In this document: positions 51,544 to 60,139 of the stretch, in pieces | Layout: each line of letters begins with the position of its first letter | Numbering within the stretch: the stretch's first letter is position 1 | Assembly (NCBI GenBank): GCA_937899245.1 | Contig: CALDKB010000049.1 | Location: forward strand, 1-64,000 | Direction of reading: 5' to 3' | DNA length: 64,000 nt | From: an uncultured Bacteroidales bacterium | Lineage (GTDB): Bacteria > Bacteroidota > Bacteroidia > Bacteroidales > ML635J-15 | The notes under the pieces: generated by a model | What the model saw: only the letters and a program-made list of their open reading frames with translations | Told to the model about the DNA's origin: nothing | The model's database searches: none | Program-made: the position numbers and the translations under genes

Positions 51544-54144
51544 ATGCTTGAAGAAGAAGGAAGAGCAAAGGTAATTTCGATAAGTGTCGAGGATGAAATG
51601 AAGTCGGCATATATTGATTATTCGATGTCTGTGATTGTGTCGAGGGCATTGCCGGATGTTAGGGATGGCTTGAAGCCGGTTCAGCGAAGAATACTTTTTG
51701 GTATGGACGGCTTGGGTCTGGCTCCCGGTAAGCCTTATAAGAAATCGGCAAGAATCGTCGGCGAGGTAATGGGTAAGTACCATCCTCATGGCGACTCGTC
51801 CGTATATATGGCTATGGTAAGGTTGGCTCAAAAATGGGTTATGCGTTATACGTTTGTCGACGGTCAGGGTAACTTCGGTTCTGTCGATGGCGATAGCCCT
51901 GCTGCTATGCGTTATACCGAGGCCCGCCTGTCAAAGATTTCTGACGAGATGATGGCCGATATGGATAAGGAAACCGTTGATTTCGTAAATAATTTTGATG
52001 ACTCGTTGCAGGAACCAAGCGTATTGCCGACCAAGATACCAAACCTGATTGTTAATGGTGCAAATGGTATTGCTGTCGGTATGGCAACAAACATGGCTCC
52101 GCATAACTTGTCGCAGACAATTGATGCAATTGTTGCATATATCGGCGACAAGGATATTGCCATTGAAGAATTGTCGAAGATTATCCAGGCTCCTGATTTT
52201 CCGACTGGCGGTATTATCTATGGTATAGATGGCGTGCGCGAGGCATACGAAACCGGTCGTGGTCGTGTGGTAATTCGTTCAAAGGCCGAAATCGAAACTT
52301 CTGAAAGAGGACACGAGCGTATTGTCGTTACCGAAATCCCTTATATGGTTAATAAGGCCGAACTGATTAAACATATCGCAAGCCTTGTTACCGACAAGAA
52401 GATCGAAGGTATCTCTAATATTAACGACGAATCTGACCGTCGCGTTGGAATGCGTATTGTAATCGACATCAAGAGAGATGCCGTTGCAAATGTAGTCTTG
52501 AACAAACTCTTTAAATACACGGAGTTGCAGTCGTCGTTCAGCATTAACAACATAGCATTGGTTAACGGACGTCCAATGGTGTTGAACCTAAAGGACCTGA
52601 TTAGATATTTTGTTGAACATAGACTTGATGTCGTTACACGTCGTACCGAGTATGACTTGAGAAAGGCAGAAGAGCGTGCTCATATCGTTCAGGGCTTAAT
52701 CATCGCCAGTGACAATATTGATGAAGTGGTTCAAATAATCAAGAGTTCGGACAATCCTCCTGATGCAAAGGAAAGGTTGATGGCTCGCTTTAGCTTGACC
52801 GATATTCAGGCATCGGCTATTGTCGAAATGAAGCTTCGCCAGTTGACAGGTCTGGAGCAGGAAAAGTTGAGAGCAGAATACGAAGACTTGATGAGACGCA
52901 TTGAATATTATAAGCAGTTGCTGGCAAGCGTTGAAATGAGAATGCAGGTTGTCAGGGACGAATTGCTGGAAATAAAGGAAAAATATGGTGACGAACGCCA
53001 AACCGAAGTCGTTTATGCTTCTGAGGATATGAATCCTGAAGATTTCTATGCAAACGAAGAGGTGGTTATTACAATTTCTCATCTCGGATACATGAAGCGT
53101 ACTTCCTTGTCTGAATTCAAGTCGCAGAATAGAGGCGGCGTTGGCGCTAAGGGTACCGCAACTCGAGACGAGGATTTCGTTGAGCACATGTTCGTGGCTA
53201 CAATGCATAATACCTTATTATTATTTACTAAGTTAGGTAAGTGCTATTGGCTGAAGGTTTATGAAATTCCTGAGGGAACAAAGACTTCAAAGGGTCGACA
53301 CATCCAGAATATCATCAATATCGAGAAGGATGATGAAGTTAAGGCTTACTTGAATGTTAAGTCATTGAAGGACATGGAATACATTAACAACACTTACGTT
53401 GTTATGTGTACTCGCAACGGTGTATTTAAGAAGACATTGCTTGAAGAGTACTCTCGTCCGCGTCAGAATGGTGTTAATGCAATTAACGTAAGGGAAGGAG
53501 ATATGCTTCTTACAGCTTCGCTGATTGAAGATGCTGAAACTAATGTGATGATTGGTGCTTTCGGTGGCAAGACAATCAGATTCCCGCACGATATAGTTCG
53601 TCCTATAGGCAGAACCGCAACCGGAGTCAAGGGTATCACTCTCGACGATGACGATTATGTAATAGGTATGATTACCGTTCGTCCGGAGCAAGATGTGCTT
53701 GTAGTTTCCGAAAACGGTTATGGTAAGCGTTCGGGTATTGACGAATATCGTATAACAAACCGTGGCGGCAAGGGCGTCAAGACATTGAATGTTACCGAAA
53801 AGACAGGAAATTTAATTAGCATTACAGCAGTAACCGATAATGATCATCTTATGATTATTAACCGTTCTGGCCTTACTATTCGTCTGGCGGTTGATACATT
53901 GAGAGTTATGGGCCGTGCTACACAAGGCGTTCGCCTGATTAATTTGCGTGATGGCGATGTAATTGCATCTGTGGCAAAGATTGAAGGTGGAGCGGAACTT
54001 GAGCGCGTAGCAGAAGAGGAAGCTGCAAAGCTAGCGCAGCTGGAAGCAGAAGCTGACGGAAATGCAGAACCTCAAAATGTTGACTCGCAGGAAAATGATG
54101 GCTCGGTAATTGTAGAGAATGAAAACAGTGAGAATAACGAATAA
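51544..54144 (+). CDS. gyrA: DNA gyrase subunit A
   Basis: Topoisomerase II A subunit of 866 aa. The active-site Tyr is Y124 in AAMRYTEAR, the quinolone pocket reads HPHGDSSVYM (80-89), and the C-terminal wrapping domain carries the GyrA box QNRGGVG, which distinguishes gyrase from topoisomerase IV. The residue aligning with E. coli Asp87 is Met89; Ser83 is conserved as Ser85. The last ~50 residues form an acidic tail. The TPR gene follows 45 nt later and may be cotranscribed. Confidence 0.96.
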   Translation: MLEEEGRAKVISISVEDEMKSAYIDYSMSVIVSRALPDVRDGLKPVQRRILFGMDGLGLAPGKPYKKSARIVGEVMGKYHPHGDSSVYMAMVRLAQKWVMRYTFVDGQGNFGSVDGDSPAAMRYTEARLSKISDEMMADMDKETVDFVNNFDDSLQEPSVLPTKIPNLIVNGANGIAVGMATNMAPHNLSQTIDAIVAYIGDKDIAIEELSKIIQAPDFPTGGIIYGIDGVREAYETGRGRVVIRSKAEIETSERGHERIVVTEIPYMVNKAELIKHIASLVTDKKIEGISNINDESDRRVGMRIVIDIKRDAVANVVLNKLFKYTELQSSFSINNIALVNGRPMVLNLKDLIRYFVEHRLDVVTRRTEYDLRKAEERAHIVQGLIIASDNIDEVVQIIKSSDNPPDAKERLMARFSLTDIQASAIVEMKLRQLTGLEQEKLRAEYEDLMRRIEYYKQLLASVEMRMQVVRDELLEIKEKYGDERQTEVVYASEDMNPEDFYANEEVVITISHLGYMKRTSLSEFKSQNRGGVGAKGTATRDEDFVEHMFVATMHNTLLLFTKLGKCYWLKVYEIPEGTKTSKGRHIQNIINIEKDDEVKAYLNVKSLKDMEYINNTYVVMCTRNGVFKKTLLEEYSRPRQNGVNAINVREGDMLLTASLIEDAETNVMIGAFGGKTIRFPHDIVRPIGRTATGVKGITLDDDDYVIGMITVRPEQDVLVVSENGYGKRSGIDEYRITNRGGKGVKTLNVTEKTGNLISITAVTDNDHLMIINRSGLTIRLAVDTLRVMGRATQGVRLINLRDGDVIASVAKIEGGAELERVAEEEAAKLAQLEAEADGNAEPQNVDSQENDGSVIVENENSENNE

Positions 54145-54189
54145 TAGAAATTGTACAAATAAGTTGTGAACTTTTAAAATTTTTAGATT

Positions 54190-55458
54190 ATGAAGAAGTT
54201 ATTTTTAATAGGTATTGCATTGCTCGCGGCGATGACAATGAGCGCACAAAAGCAAATGATTACTAGTGCGTGGAGTTATTTGAAGGATGGTTATCTTGAT
54301 GATGCAAAAAAGGCCATTGACAAGGCAGAAGCAAATCCTCAGACAGCCGAAAGTTTCAAGACATTCTGGTTTAAAGGTCAGATTTACCAGGAACTTGGAA
54401 GTACAAAGAATAAGAAATATCAGGCATTGTGTAATGATTGCTACGAAGTTGCGTATGAATCGTACATGAAAGCATTGAAGTATAACTTCGTAAAGCCGGA
54501 ACACCGTGACATTGATTTTTCAACCCAGGAAGGTTTGATGAAGTTTGCTAGCATTCTTAACCAAAACAACGAAGCAAATTACGAAAGTACAGAAGCTTTC
54601 ATGGATATCTTGTTCCAGAGATTCCCTGCTTTGTCAAATGCATTTGTTAACAAGGGTATCAATGCATTCCAGACTCAGGATTTCGAGACTTCATACAATC
54701 AGTTTGCTAAGGCAATTGAGATTTCAACATTGACATTCAGAATTGATACGCAGATTTATTATTATGCTTCGTTGGCAGCTATGAGAAGCAAGAAGTTTGA
54801 TGAAGCAATTACGTTGAATGAATTCTTGTTGAAGGCTAACTATGGCGCCGACAACAAGGAAAAGGTTTCTGTTTATCAGAATCAGGCAATAGCATTGAAG
54901 GAAACAGGAAATACCGAAAAGATGCTAAAGATTTTGGAAGAAGGTGTAGCAAAGTATCCTAATGACAATTATCCGCTTGTAATTGAAACCTTCAACTATT
55001 ATGTTGCTGCAGGAAATCCGGAAAAAGCTAGCGAATATATAAACATGGCAATCCAGACCGATCCGAACAATGCACAGTTCTTGGTAATTAGAGGAACATT
55101 GTCGCAGGAAATGAAGAAGAATAAGGACGCTGAAGCTGATTTCACAAAGGCATTGGAAATTGACCCTAACAACTACGATGCAATATACGGAATGGGCGCT
55201 TTGTTAATAAACTCTGCTGCAGATACAATTGAATGGGCAGAAAAGAATATTCCAATTACAGATTTTGCAGAGCAGAATAAGTATCAGGAAATAGCAAAGG
55301 ACTGCCAGATGAAAGCGCTTCCATATTTGGAAAAGGCTATGAGCATTAAGCCAAACGATTTGCAGGTTCTTCAGGTTTTGAAGGAGATGTACTACAAGAC
55401 CGGAAAATTTGAAGAGAGCCAGGCTATTGGTGCTAAAATCAAGGAACTCACAGAATAA
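54190..55458 (+). CDS. Exported TPR protein
   Basis: Protein of 422 aa with a signal peptide (KKLFLIGIALLAAMTMSAQ) and tetratricopeptide-like helical repeats over most of its length. The clearest are at about residues 275-345 (PEKASEYINMAIQTDPNN, KDAEADFTKALEIDPNN) and near the C-terminus. It is probably a periplasmic scaffold; partner unknown. It follows gyrA and ends at a terminator. Confidence 0.85.
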   Translation: MKKLFLIGIALLAAMTMSAQKQMITSAWSYLKDGYLDDAKKAIDKAEANPQTAESFKTFWFKGQIYQELGSTKNKKYQALCNDCYEVAYESYMKALKYNFVKPEHRDIDFSTQEGLMKFASILNQNNEANYESTEAFMDILFQRFPALSNAFVNKGINAFQTQDFETSYNQFAKAIEISTLTFRIDTQIYYYASLAAMRSKKFDEAITLNEFLLKANYGADNKEKVSVYQNQAIALKETGNTEKMLKILEEGVAKYPNDNYPLVIETFNYYVAAGNPEKASEYINMAIQTDPNNAQFLVIRGTLSQEMKKNKDAEADFTKALEIDPNNYDAIYGMGALLINSAADTIEWAEKNIPITDFAEQNKYQEIAKDCQMKALPYLEKAMSIKPNDLQVLQVLKEMYYKTGKFEESQAIGAKIKELTE

Positions 55459-55479
55459 GGTTAATATAAGTACAATTGG

Positions 55480-55508
55480 CGGAGGACAATTTTGTCCTCC
55501 GTTTTTTG
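55480..55508 (+). terminator. Intrinsic terminator after the TPR gene
   Basis: CGGAGGACAA/TTGTCCTCCG stem followed by T6. Confidence 0.88.
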
Positions 55509-55554
55509 TTTATAAGTATATTGTAAAACATATTGCAGTAAAGCAAAAACTATA

Positions 55555-55562
55555 TAAATTTG
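55555..55562 (+). promoter_or_regulatory. -7 box (TAAATTTG) for tnaA, with long leader
   Basis: TAAATTTG predicts transcription starting near 55570, giving a leader of about 190 nt before the tnaA ATG at 55761. Confidence 0.6.
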
Positions 55563-55580
55563 CGATAACAATTTTGGTAA

Positions 55581-55661
55581 ATGAACACAAACGGCGAAAT
55601 ATCGTTAAAGGGAGGCTTGGTATTCAGAAATATCAAGGAGCGCGATTCGTTTTCGTTTTAG
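55581..55661 (+). CDS. Putative 26-aa leader peptide upstream of tnaA
   Basis: A short ORF beginning 18 nt after the -7 box. Its product starts MNTNGEISLK and ends ERDSFSF, then TAG. It has no Trp or Tyr codon, unlike E. coli TnaC, which contains a critical Trp. It could act as a translated leader controlling the hairpins at 55683-55706, or be chance. Conservation would decide. Confidence 0.35.
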   Translation: MNTNGEISLKGGLVFRNIKERDSFSF

Positions 55662-55682
55662 GAGACTTTTTTCGGCAAAGCA

Positions 55683-55706
55683 TTTCCACGCTGGAAATCG
55701 TTTCCA
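55683..55706 (+). promoter_or_regulatory. Mutually exclusive hairpins in the tnaA leader
   Basis: The order TTTCCA (683-688), TGGAAA (692-697), TTTCCA (701-706), with 3-nt spacers, lets the middle segment pair perfectly with either neighbour. The second pairing is followed by a T-rich stretch (ATTTTCATTTTG). This is the geometry of an attenuator or anti-attenuator switch. Confidence 0.45.
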
Positions 55707-55760
55707 ATTTTCATTTTGAATAATCAAATAAATATTAATAATAAATAAATTTAAAAAATT

Positions 55761-57137
55761 ATGGAATTACCATTTGCAGAATCGTGGAAAATCAAGATGG
55801 TTGAACCAATCAAGAAGTCCACAAGGGAAGAAAGAGAAAAATGGCTGGAAGAAGCCGGCAATAACATCTTTATGTTGAAGTCTGATCAAGTTTATATTGA
55901 CCTTTGCACCGATTCTGGTACAGGCGCAATGTCTGACAGACAGTGGAGTGCAATGATGCTTGGTGATGAAAGCTACGCAGGAGCTCGCAGTTTCTTCAAT
56001 TTCAAGAATACAGTTAACGAAATTACTGGTTTCAAGTATGTTATCCCAACACATCAGGGCCGTGCAGCAGAGAACGTATTGTTCTCATATCTTGTAAAGC
56101 CGGGTATGATTATTCCGGGTAACGCACATTTTGATACAACAAAGGGTCATATCGAAAGCCGTAAGGCATTTGCTATCGACGTAACTTGCGACGAAGCTCA
56201 CGATACTCAGCTCGAAGTTCCGTTCAAGGGTAATGTAGGCCTTGAAAAACTTGAAAAGGTTTTGAAGGAAAACAAGGGTAATATTCCTTTCATGGTTCTT
56301 ACTGTTACTAACAACACAGTTGGTGGTCAGCCAGTTAGCATGAAGAATATTCGCGAAACCTGTGAACTTTGCCACAAGTATGGTGTTCCGGTAAATATCG
56401 ACTCTGCTCGTTTCATCGAAAACGCATATTTCATCAAGACTCGCGAAGAAGGTTATGCAAACAAGACTATCGCAGAAATCGCAAAGGAAATGTTCAGCTA
56501 TGCAGACAGCATGACAATGTCGGCAAAGAAGGACGGTCTTGTAAACATGGGTGGTTTCATCGCAACTAACAAGGAAGAATGGTACAAGGGCGCACAGAAG
56601 TTTGCTATCTCTTGCGAAGGTTTCTTGACATACGGCGGTATGAACGGTCGTGATATGGACGCTTTGGCAGTTGGTCTTCGTGAAAACTTGCAGTTCGAAA
56701 TGATCGAAACTCGTATCAAGCAGGTTGCTTACTTGGCATCGAAGCTTGATGAATACGGAATTCCTTATCAGCGTCCTGCTGGTGGTCATGCTATCTTCGT
56801 AGATGCTGATAAGGTTTTGACTAACATTCCGAAGGAAGAATTCCCAGCACAGACTTTGACTTGCGAACTTTACCTTGAAGCTGGTATCCGTGCTTGCGAA
56901 ATCGGTTATGTATTGGCAGACCGTGATCCTGTTACTCGTGAAAACCGTTTCGGCGGCTTGGATTTCGTACGTCTTTGCATTCCTCGTCGTGTTTACACAA
57001 ACAACCACATGGATGTAATTGCAGCAGCTTTGAAGAATGTTTACGATCGTAGAGATTTTATCAAGCGTGGTCTTGAAATCACTTGGGAAGCTGAATTGAT
57101 GCGTCACTTCACTTGCCAGTTCAGAAGACTTAAGTAA
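55761..57137 (+). CDS. tnaA: Tryptophanase
   Basis: PLP beta-eliminating lyase of 458 aa that splits Trp to indole, pyruvate and ammonia. Family features are IDLCTDSGTGAMSD, the IPTHQGRAAE loop, GGQPVS and the Schiff-base Lys K257 in MSAKKD. It is distinguished from tyrosine phenol-lyase by H449 in the terminal RHFT (Phe in TPL) and by EIG where TPL has the phenol-binding Arg (ERG). The FDTTKGH segment is also tryptophanase-like. No tryptophan permease gene is adjacent. Likely regulated through its long leader. Confidence 0.93.
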   Translation: MELPFAESWKIKMVEPIKKSTREEREKWLEEAGNNIFMLKSDQVYIDLCTDSGTGAMSDRQWSAMMLGDESYAGARSFFNFKNTVNEITGFKYVIPTHQGRAAENVLFSYLVKPGMIIPGNAHFDTTKGHIESRKAFAIDVTCDEAHDTQLEVPFKGNVGLEKLEKVLKENKGNIPFMVLTVTNNTVGGQPVSMKNIRETCELCHKYGVPVNIDSARFIENAYFIKTREEGYANKTIAEIAKEMFSYADSMTMSAKKDGLVNMGGFIATNKEEWYKGAQKFAISCEGFLTYGGMNGRDMDALAVGLRENLQFEMIETRIKQVAYLASKLDEYGIPYQRPAGGHAIFVDADKVLTNIPKEEFPAQTLTCELYLEAGIRACEIGYVLADRDPVTRENRFGGLDFVRLCIPRRVYTNNHMDVIAAALKNVYDRRDFIKRGLEITWEAELMRHFTCQFRRLK

Positions 57138-57141
57138 GAAA

Positions 57142-57329
57142 ATTTGAAGATTAGAGAATTTATTAGCTATCGCTAATGATGTACTTTAAGTTATGTTCTG
57201 CATCACCTCAATAGTTCATACAAGTTTGACTATATTCGGTTCGCACGAACATTCGGGCTGCGCCTCGGCAATTTGAGCAAGCTCATTGCTCTCGGTTTGC
57301 ACCGACATTGAAGATTTGAAGATTCTCTA
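57142..57329. repeat. MITE-like or interspersed repeat element between tnaA and mutS
   Basis: ATTTGAAGATT occurs at 57142-57152 and again at 57314-57324, and TAGAGAAT (57152-57159) is inverted as ATTCTCTA (57322-57329), so the segment has repeated and inverted ends. The inside holds a GC-richer block (57237-57303) with GTTCG-CA-CGAAC and GAGCAA-5-TTGCTC stems. I have seen similar sequence as an interspersed repeat in Bacteroidales genomes. No ORF. Confidence 0.5.
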
Positions 57330-57344
57330 GTTGTCGCAAAATAG

Positions 57345-57373
57345 AAAGGTCGCCATTTCGACGACCTTTTTTA
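57345..57373. terminator. Bidirectional terminator between tnaA and mutS
   Basis: AAAGGTCG/CGACCTTT stem followed by T residues, nearly the same hairpin as at 29837-29867. Confidence 0.85.
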
Positions 57374-57397
57374 TTTATATATCAATGATTTTGAGCT

Positions 57398-60004
57398 CTA
57401 TTTTGCTCCGGCAAGTTTCTTGATGTCGTTAAGCTTGTTGAGGGCTTCGAGCGGACTTAACCTGTCGATGTCGAGGTTCATAAGTTCCTTTTTGATTTGC
57501 GATAGGACAGGGTCGTCGAGCTGGAAGAAGCTGAGCTGGTAGCCGTCGCGATTCTGGGCAATTGAATCAACATTCTTGCTTACTTTGCTTGTATTGTTAA
57601 CGTCATTGCCATTGTTTTCCAATTGTTCGAGGATCTTGTTTGCACGGTAGACGATTGACTTAGGCATTCCGGCCATTTTTGCTACGTGGATACCGAAGCT
57701 ATGTTCGCTACCGCCAGGCTGTAATTTTCTAAGGAAAATTACCTTGTTGTTAGATTCCTGAACAGAAACATTGTAGTTTTTGATTCGTGAGAAATCCTTT
57801 TCCATCTCGTTTAGTTCGTGGTAGTGGGTTGCGAACAGCGTTTTTGCCTTTGAATGTTCGTGAATGTATTCGGCTATAGCCCAAGCTATTGATATACCGT
57901 CGTATGTGCTGGTTCCGCGTCCAAGTTCATCGAGAAGGATAAGACTTTTGTCCGACATATTGTTCATGATGCTGGCAGCTTCGGTCATTTCGACCATAAA
58001 AGTGGATTCGCCCATTGAAATGTTGTCGGAAGCGCCAACACGAGTGAAAATTTTATCAACGATGCCGAGTTCTGCTTTTTGTGCGGGGACATAGCACCCA
58101 ATCTGGGCCATAATGCATATCAGGGCGGTCTGGCGAAGTAGTGCTGATTTACCCGACATATTCGGACCGGTAATCATCATAATCTGTTGCGTCTTATCAT
58201 CGAGGAAGACATTGTTGGAAATATATGCTTCGCCGAATTTCAATTGTTTTTCTATTACAGGGTGACGACCTTCGGTAATGTTGATGATATTGCTGTCGTT
58301 GATTTCTGGGCGACAGTAGTTGTTTTGCCTTGCGACAATTGCAAACGACATAAGGCAGTCGATTCGGGCTATAATTCCAGCGTTGACTTGGACTTTGCCA
58401 ATATAGGAAGCAGAAAAGGCGATAAGTTCGTTGTATAATTTTGACTCAATGGTTGCAATCTTTTCTTCGGCGCCAAGAATTTTTTCCTCATATTCCTTTA
58501 GCTCGGAGTTGATGTATCTTTCGGCGCTTACCAGAGTTTGTTTGCGTGTCCATTCGGGTGGAACTTTGTCCTTGTGAGTATTTCGCACCTCGAAGTAATA
58601 TCCGAACACATTGTTGTAGTTGACTTTTAGTGAAGGGATTCCTGTGCGTTCGCTTTCGCGTTTCTCAAGATTTGCAAGGTATGATTTGCTGTTGGTCGAA
58701 ATACTTCGGAGCTCGTCGAGTTCGGCATCAACGCCATTTGCAATTACATTTCCCTTTGAAACCAAGTTTGGACATTCTGGACTAATGTATTTTCCAATCA
58801 TTTCGCGAAGCTCACGACAATCGTCTATTTGCTCGCCGATTATCTGTAGCTCGGAAATTTTGGATTTTTTGCATAGTTCAATAACGGGGACAATTGCATC
58901 GAGCGAATATTTGAGCTGAAGCATTTCGCGAGGGTTGACCCTGAGAGTTGCTACCTTTGAAGCCAGTCGTTCGAGGTCGCCAATTTGTGAAAATTGTTCA
59001 GAAAAGCTATCGAGAGTATCGTCGTTGTCGATAAGGTATTCAACAACATTCAGTCGTTCGTTTATCTTGTCGATATTTTTCAGTGGAAGAGCGAGCCAAC
59101 GTTTCATCAGACGACCGCCCATACCGGTTTGCGTGTTGTCTATGATATTGATAAGGCTTTTCCCGTTTTCGTAGCCGGAGTCAAAAAGTTCGAGGTTGCG
59201 GATTGTGAATTTGTCGAGCCAAACATACTTGTCCTCGTCGATGCGTGCGAGGTTCTTTATATGGTCGCGGCAATTGTGCTGTGTGTAGTCCAAGTAGTCG
59301 ATTATAGCGCCGGCGGCAATGACGCCTATCTTTAAGTTTGAGACGCCAAAACCTTTTAGTGATTTGGTTCCGAACAGTTTTGTGAGTTTTTCGTTGGCAT
59401 TGTCTTCTGTAAACATCCAGTCGTCGAGACCGTAAGTGGCAGGTAATTCACGGAAATTTTCTAATATATCCTGTTTCTGTTTTTTTTCGAAGACGACTTC
59501 CTTTGGCCTAAAATTTTGAATTAGTTTTTCGATATATTCTTTAGTGCCTTGTGACACAAGAAATTCGCCGGTTGAAATGTCGAGGAATGCTATGCCATAT
59601 ATTTTCTTTTCGAAGAAAATGCTGGCTAGAAAATTATTTTCCTTTTGCTCGAGAACATTGTCGTTCATATTGACCCCAGGCGTAACTAGTTCGGTAATAC
59701 CGCGCTTGACAATAGTTTTTGCTGTTTTTGGATCTTCGAGTTGTTCGCATATTGCGACACGGTATCCAGCACGTACAAGTCGTGGCAGGTAAGTGTCGAT
59801 GGCATGATAGGGGACTCCGGCAAGAGGCGAACCGGCACGTTGTGTAAGCGTGATTCCAAGCACTTTGCTTGAGATTACGGCGTCGTCGCCAAATGTTTCA
59901 TAGAAATCGCCAACGCGGAAAAGCAATATTGCATCTGGATGCTTGCGCTTCACTTCGTAATATTGTTTCATCAACGGTGTTTCCTGTGTCTTGTTGTCTG
60001 CCAT
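57398..60004 (-). CDS. mutS: DNA mismatch repair protein MutS
   Basis: Mismatch recognition ATPase of 868 aa. The N-terminal mismatch-binding domain has the FRVGDFYETFGDDA motif with the intercalating Phe and the Glu. The ATPase has Walker A GPNMSGKS near residue 613, LLDELGRGTST (Walker B) and ATHYHELNEME. The usual full-length MutS1 architecture is intact. A minus-strand -7 box is at 60025-60032. Confidence 0.96.
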   Translation of the reverse strand: MADNKTQETPLMKQYYEVKRKHPDAILLFRVGDFYETFGDDAVISSKVLGITLTQRAGSPLAGVPYHAIDTYLPRLVRAGYRVAICEQLEDPKTAKTIVKRGITELVTPGVNMNDNVLEQKENNFLASIFFEKKIYGIAFLDISTGEFLVSQGTKEYIEKLIQNFRPKEVVFEKKQKQDILENFRELPATYGLDDWMFTEDNANEKLTKLFGTKSLKGFGVSNLKIGVIAAGAIIDYLDYTQHNCRDHIKNLARIDEDKYVWLDKFTIRNLELFDSGYENGKSLINIIDNTQTGMGGRLMKRWLALPLKNIDKINERLNVVEYLIDNDDTLDSFSEQFSQIGDLERLASKVATLRVNPREMLQLKYSLDAIVPVIELCKKSKISELQIIGEQIDDCRELREMIGKYISPECPNLVSKGNVIANGVDAELDELRSISTNSKSYLANLEKRESERTGIPSLKVNYNNVFGYYFEVRNTHKDKVPPEWTRKQTLVSAERYINSELKEYEEKILGAEEKIATIESKLYNELIAFSASYIGKVQVNAGIIARIDCLMSFAIVARQNNYCRPEINDSNIINITEGRHPVIEKQLKFGEAYISNNVFLDDKTQQIMMITGPNMSGKSALLRQTALICIMAQIGCYVPAQKAELGIVDKIFTRVGASDNISMGESTFMVEMTEAASIMNNMSDKSLILLDELGRGTSTYDGISIAWAIAEYIHEHSKAKTLFATHYHELNEMEKDFSRIKNYNVSVQESNNKVIFLRKLQPGGSEHSFGIHVAKMAGMPKSIVYRANKILEQLENNGNDVNNTSKVSKNVDSIAQNRDGYQLSFFQLDDPVLSQIKKELMNLDIDRLSPLEALNKLNDIKKLAGAK

Positions 60005-60024
60005 AACTCCTGTGTTTTGATGTG

Positions 60025-60032
60025 CAAAGTTA
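60025..60032 (-). promoter_or_regulatory. -7 box (TAACTTTG, minus strand) for mutS
   Basis: TAACTTTG on the minus strand, 20 nt upstream of the mutS ATG at 60004. Confidence 0.6.
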
Positions 60033-60139
60033 CGATTTTTGATATCGAGTTTGCATTTACGATATTAACAAAAATGTAAAAGTTATAAAACGCTTTTAAG
60101 TCTTTTGCTTACAAAAATGCGTCTGACGATGAGAATCCC

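Noticed and set aside
56085..57107. 340-codon open frame antisense to tnaA
   Set aside because: Long only because of the tnaA codon bias; TnaA motifs are complete on the plus strand and no promoter or family feature supports the antisense frame.
55761..57137. Tyrosine phenol-lyase as the identity of the beta-eliminating lyase
   Set aside because: The TPL-specific Arg and terminal Phe are replaced by Ile and His as in tryptophanase.
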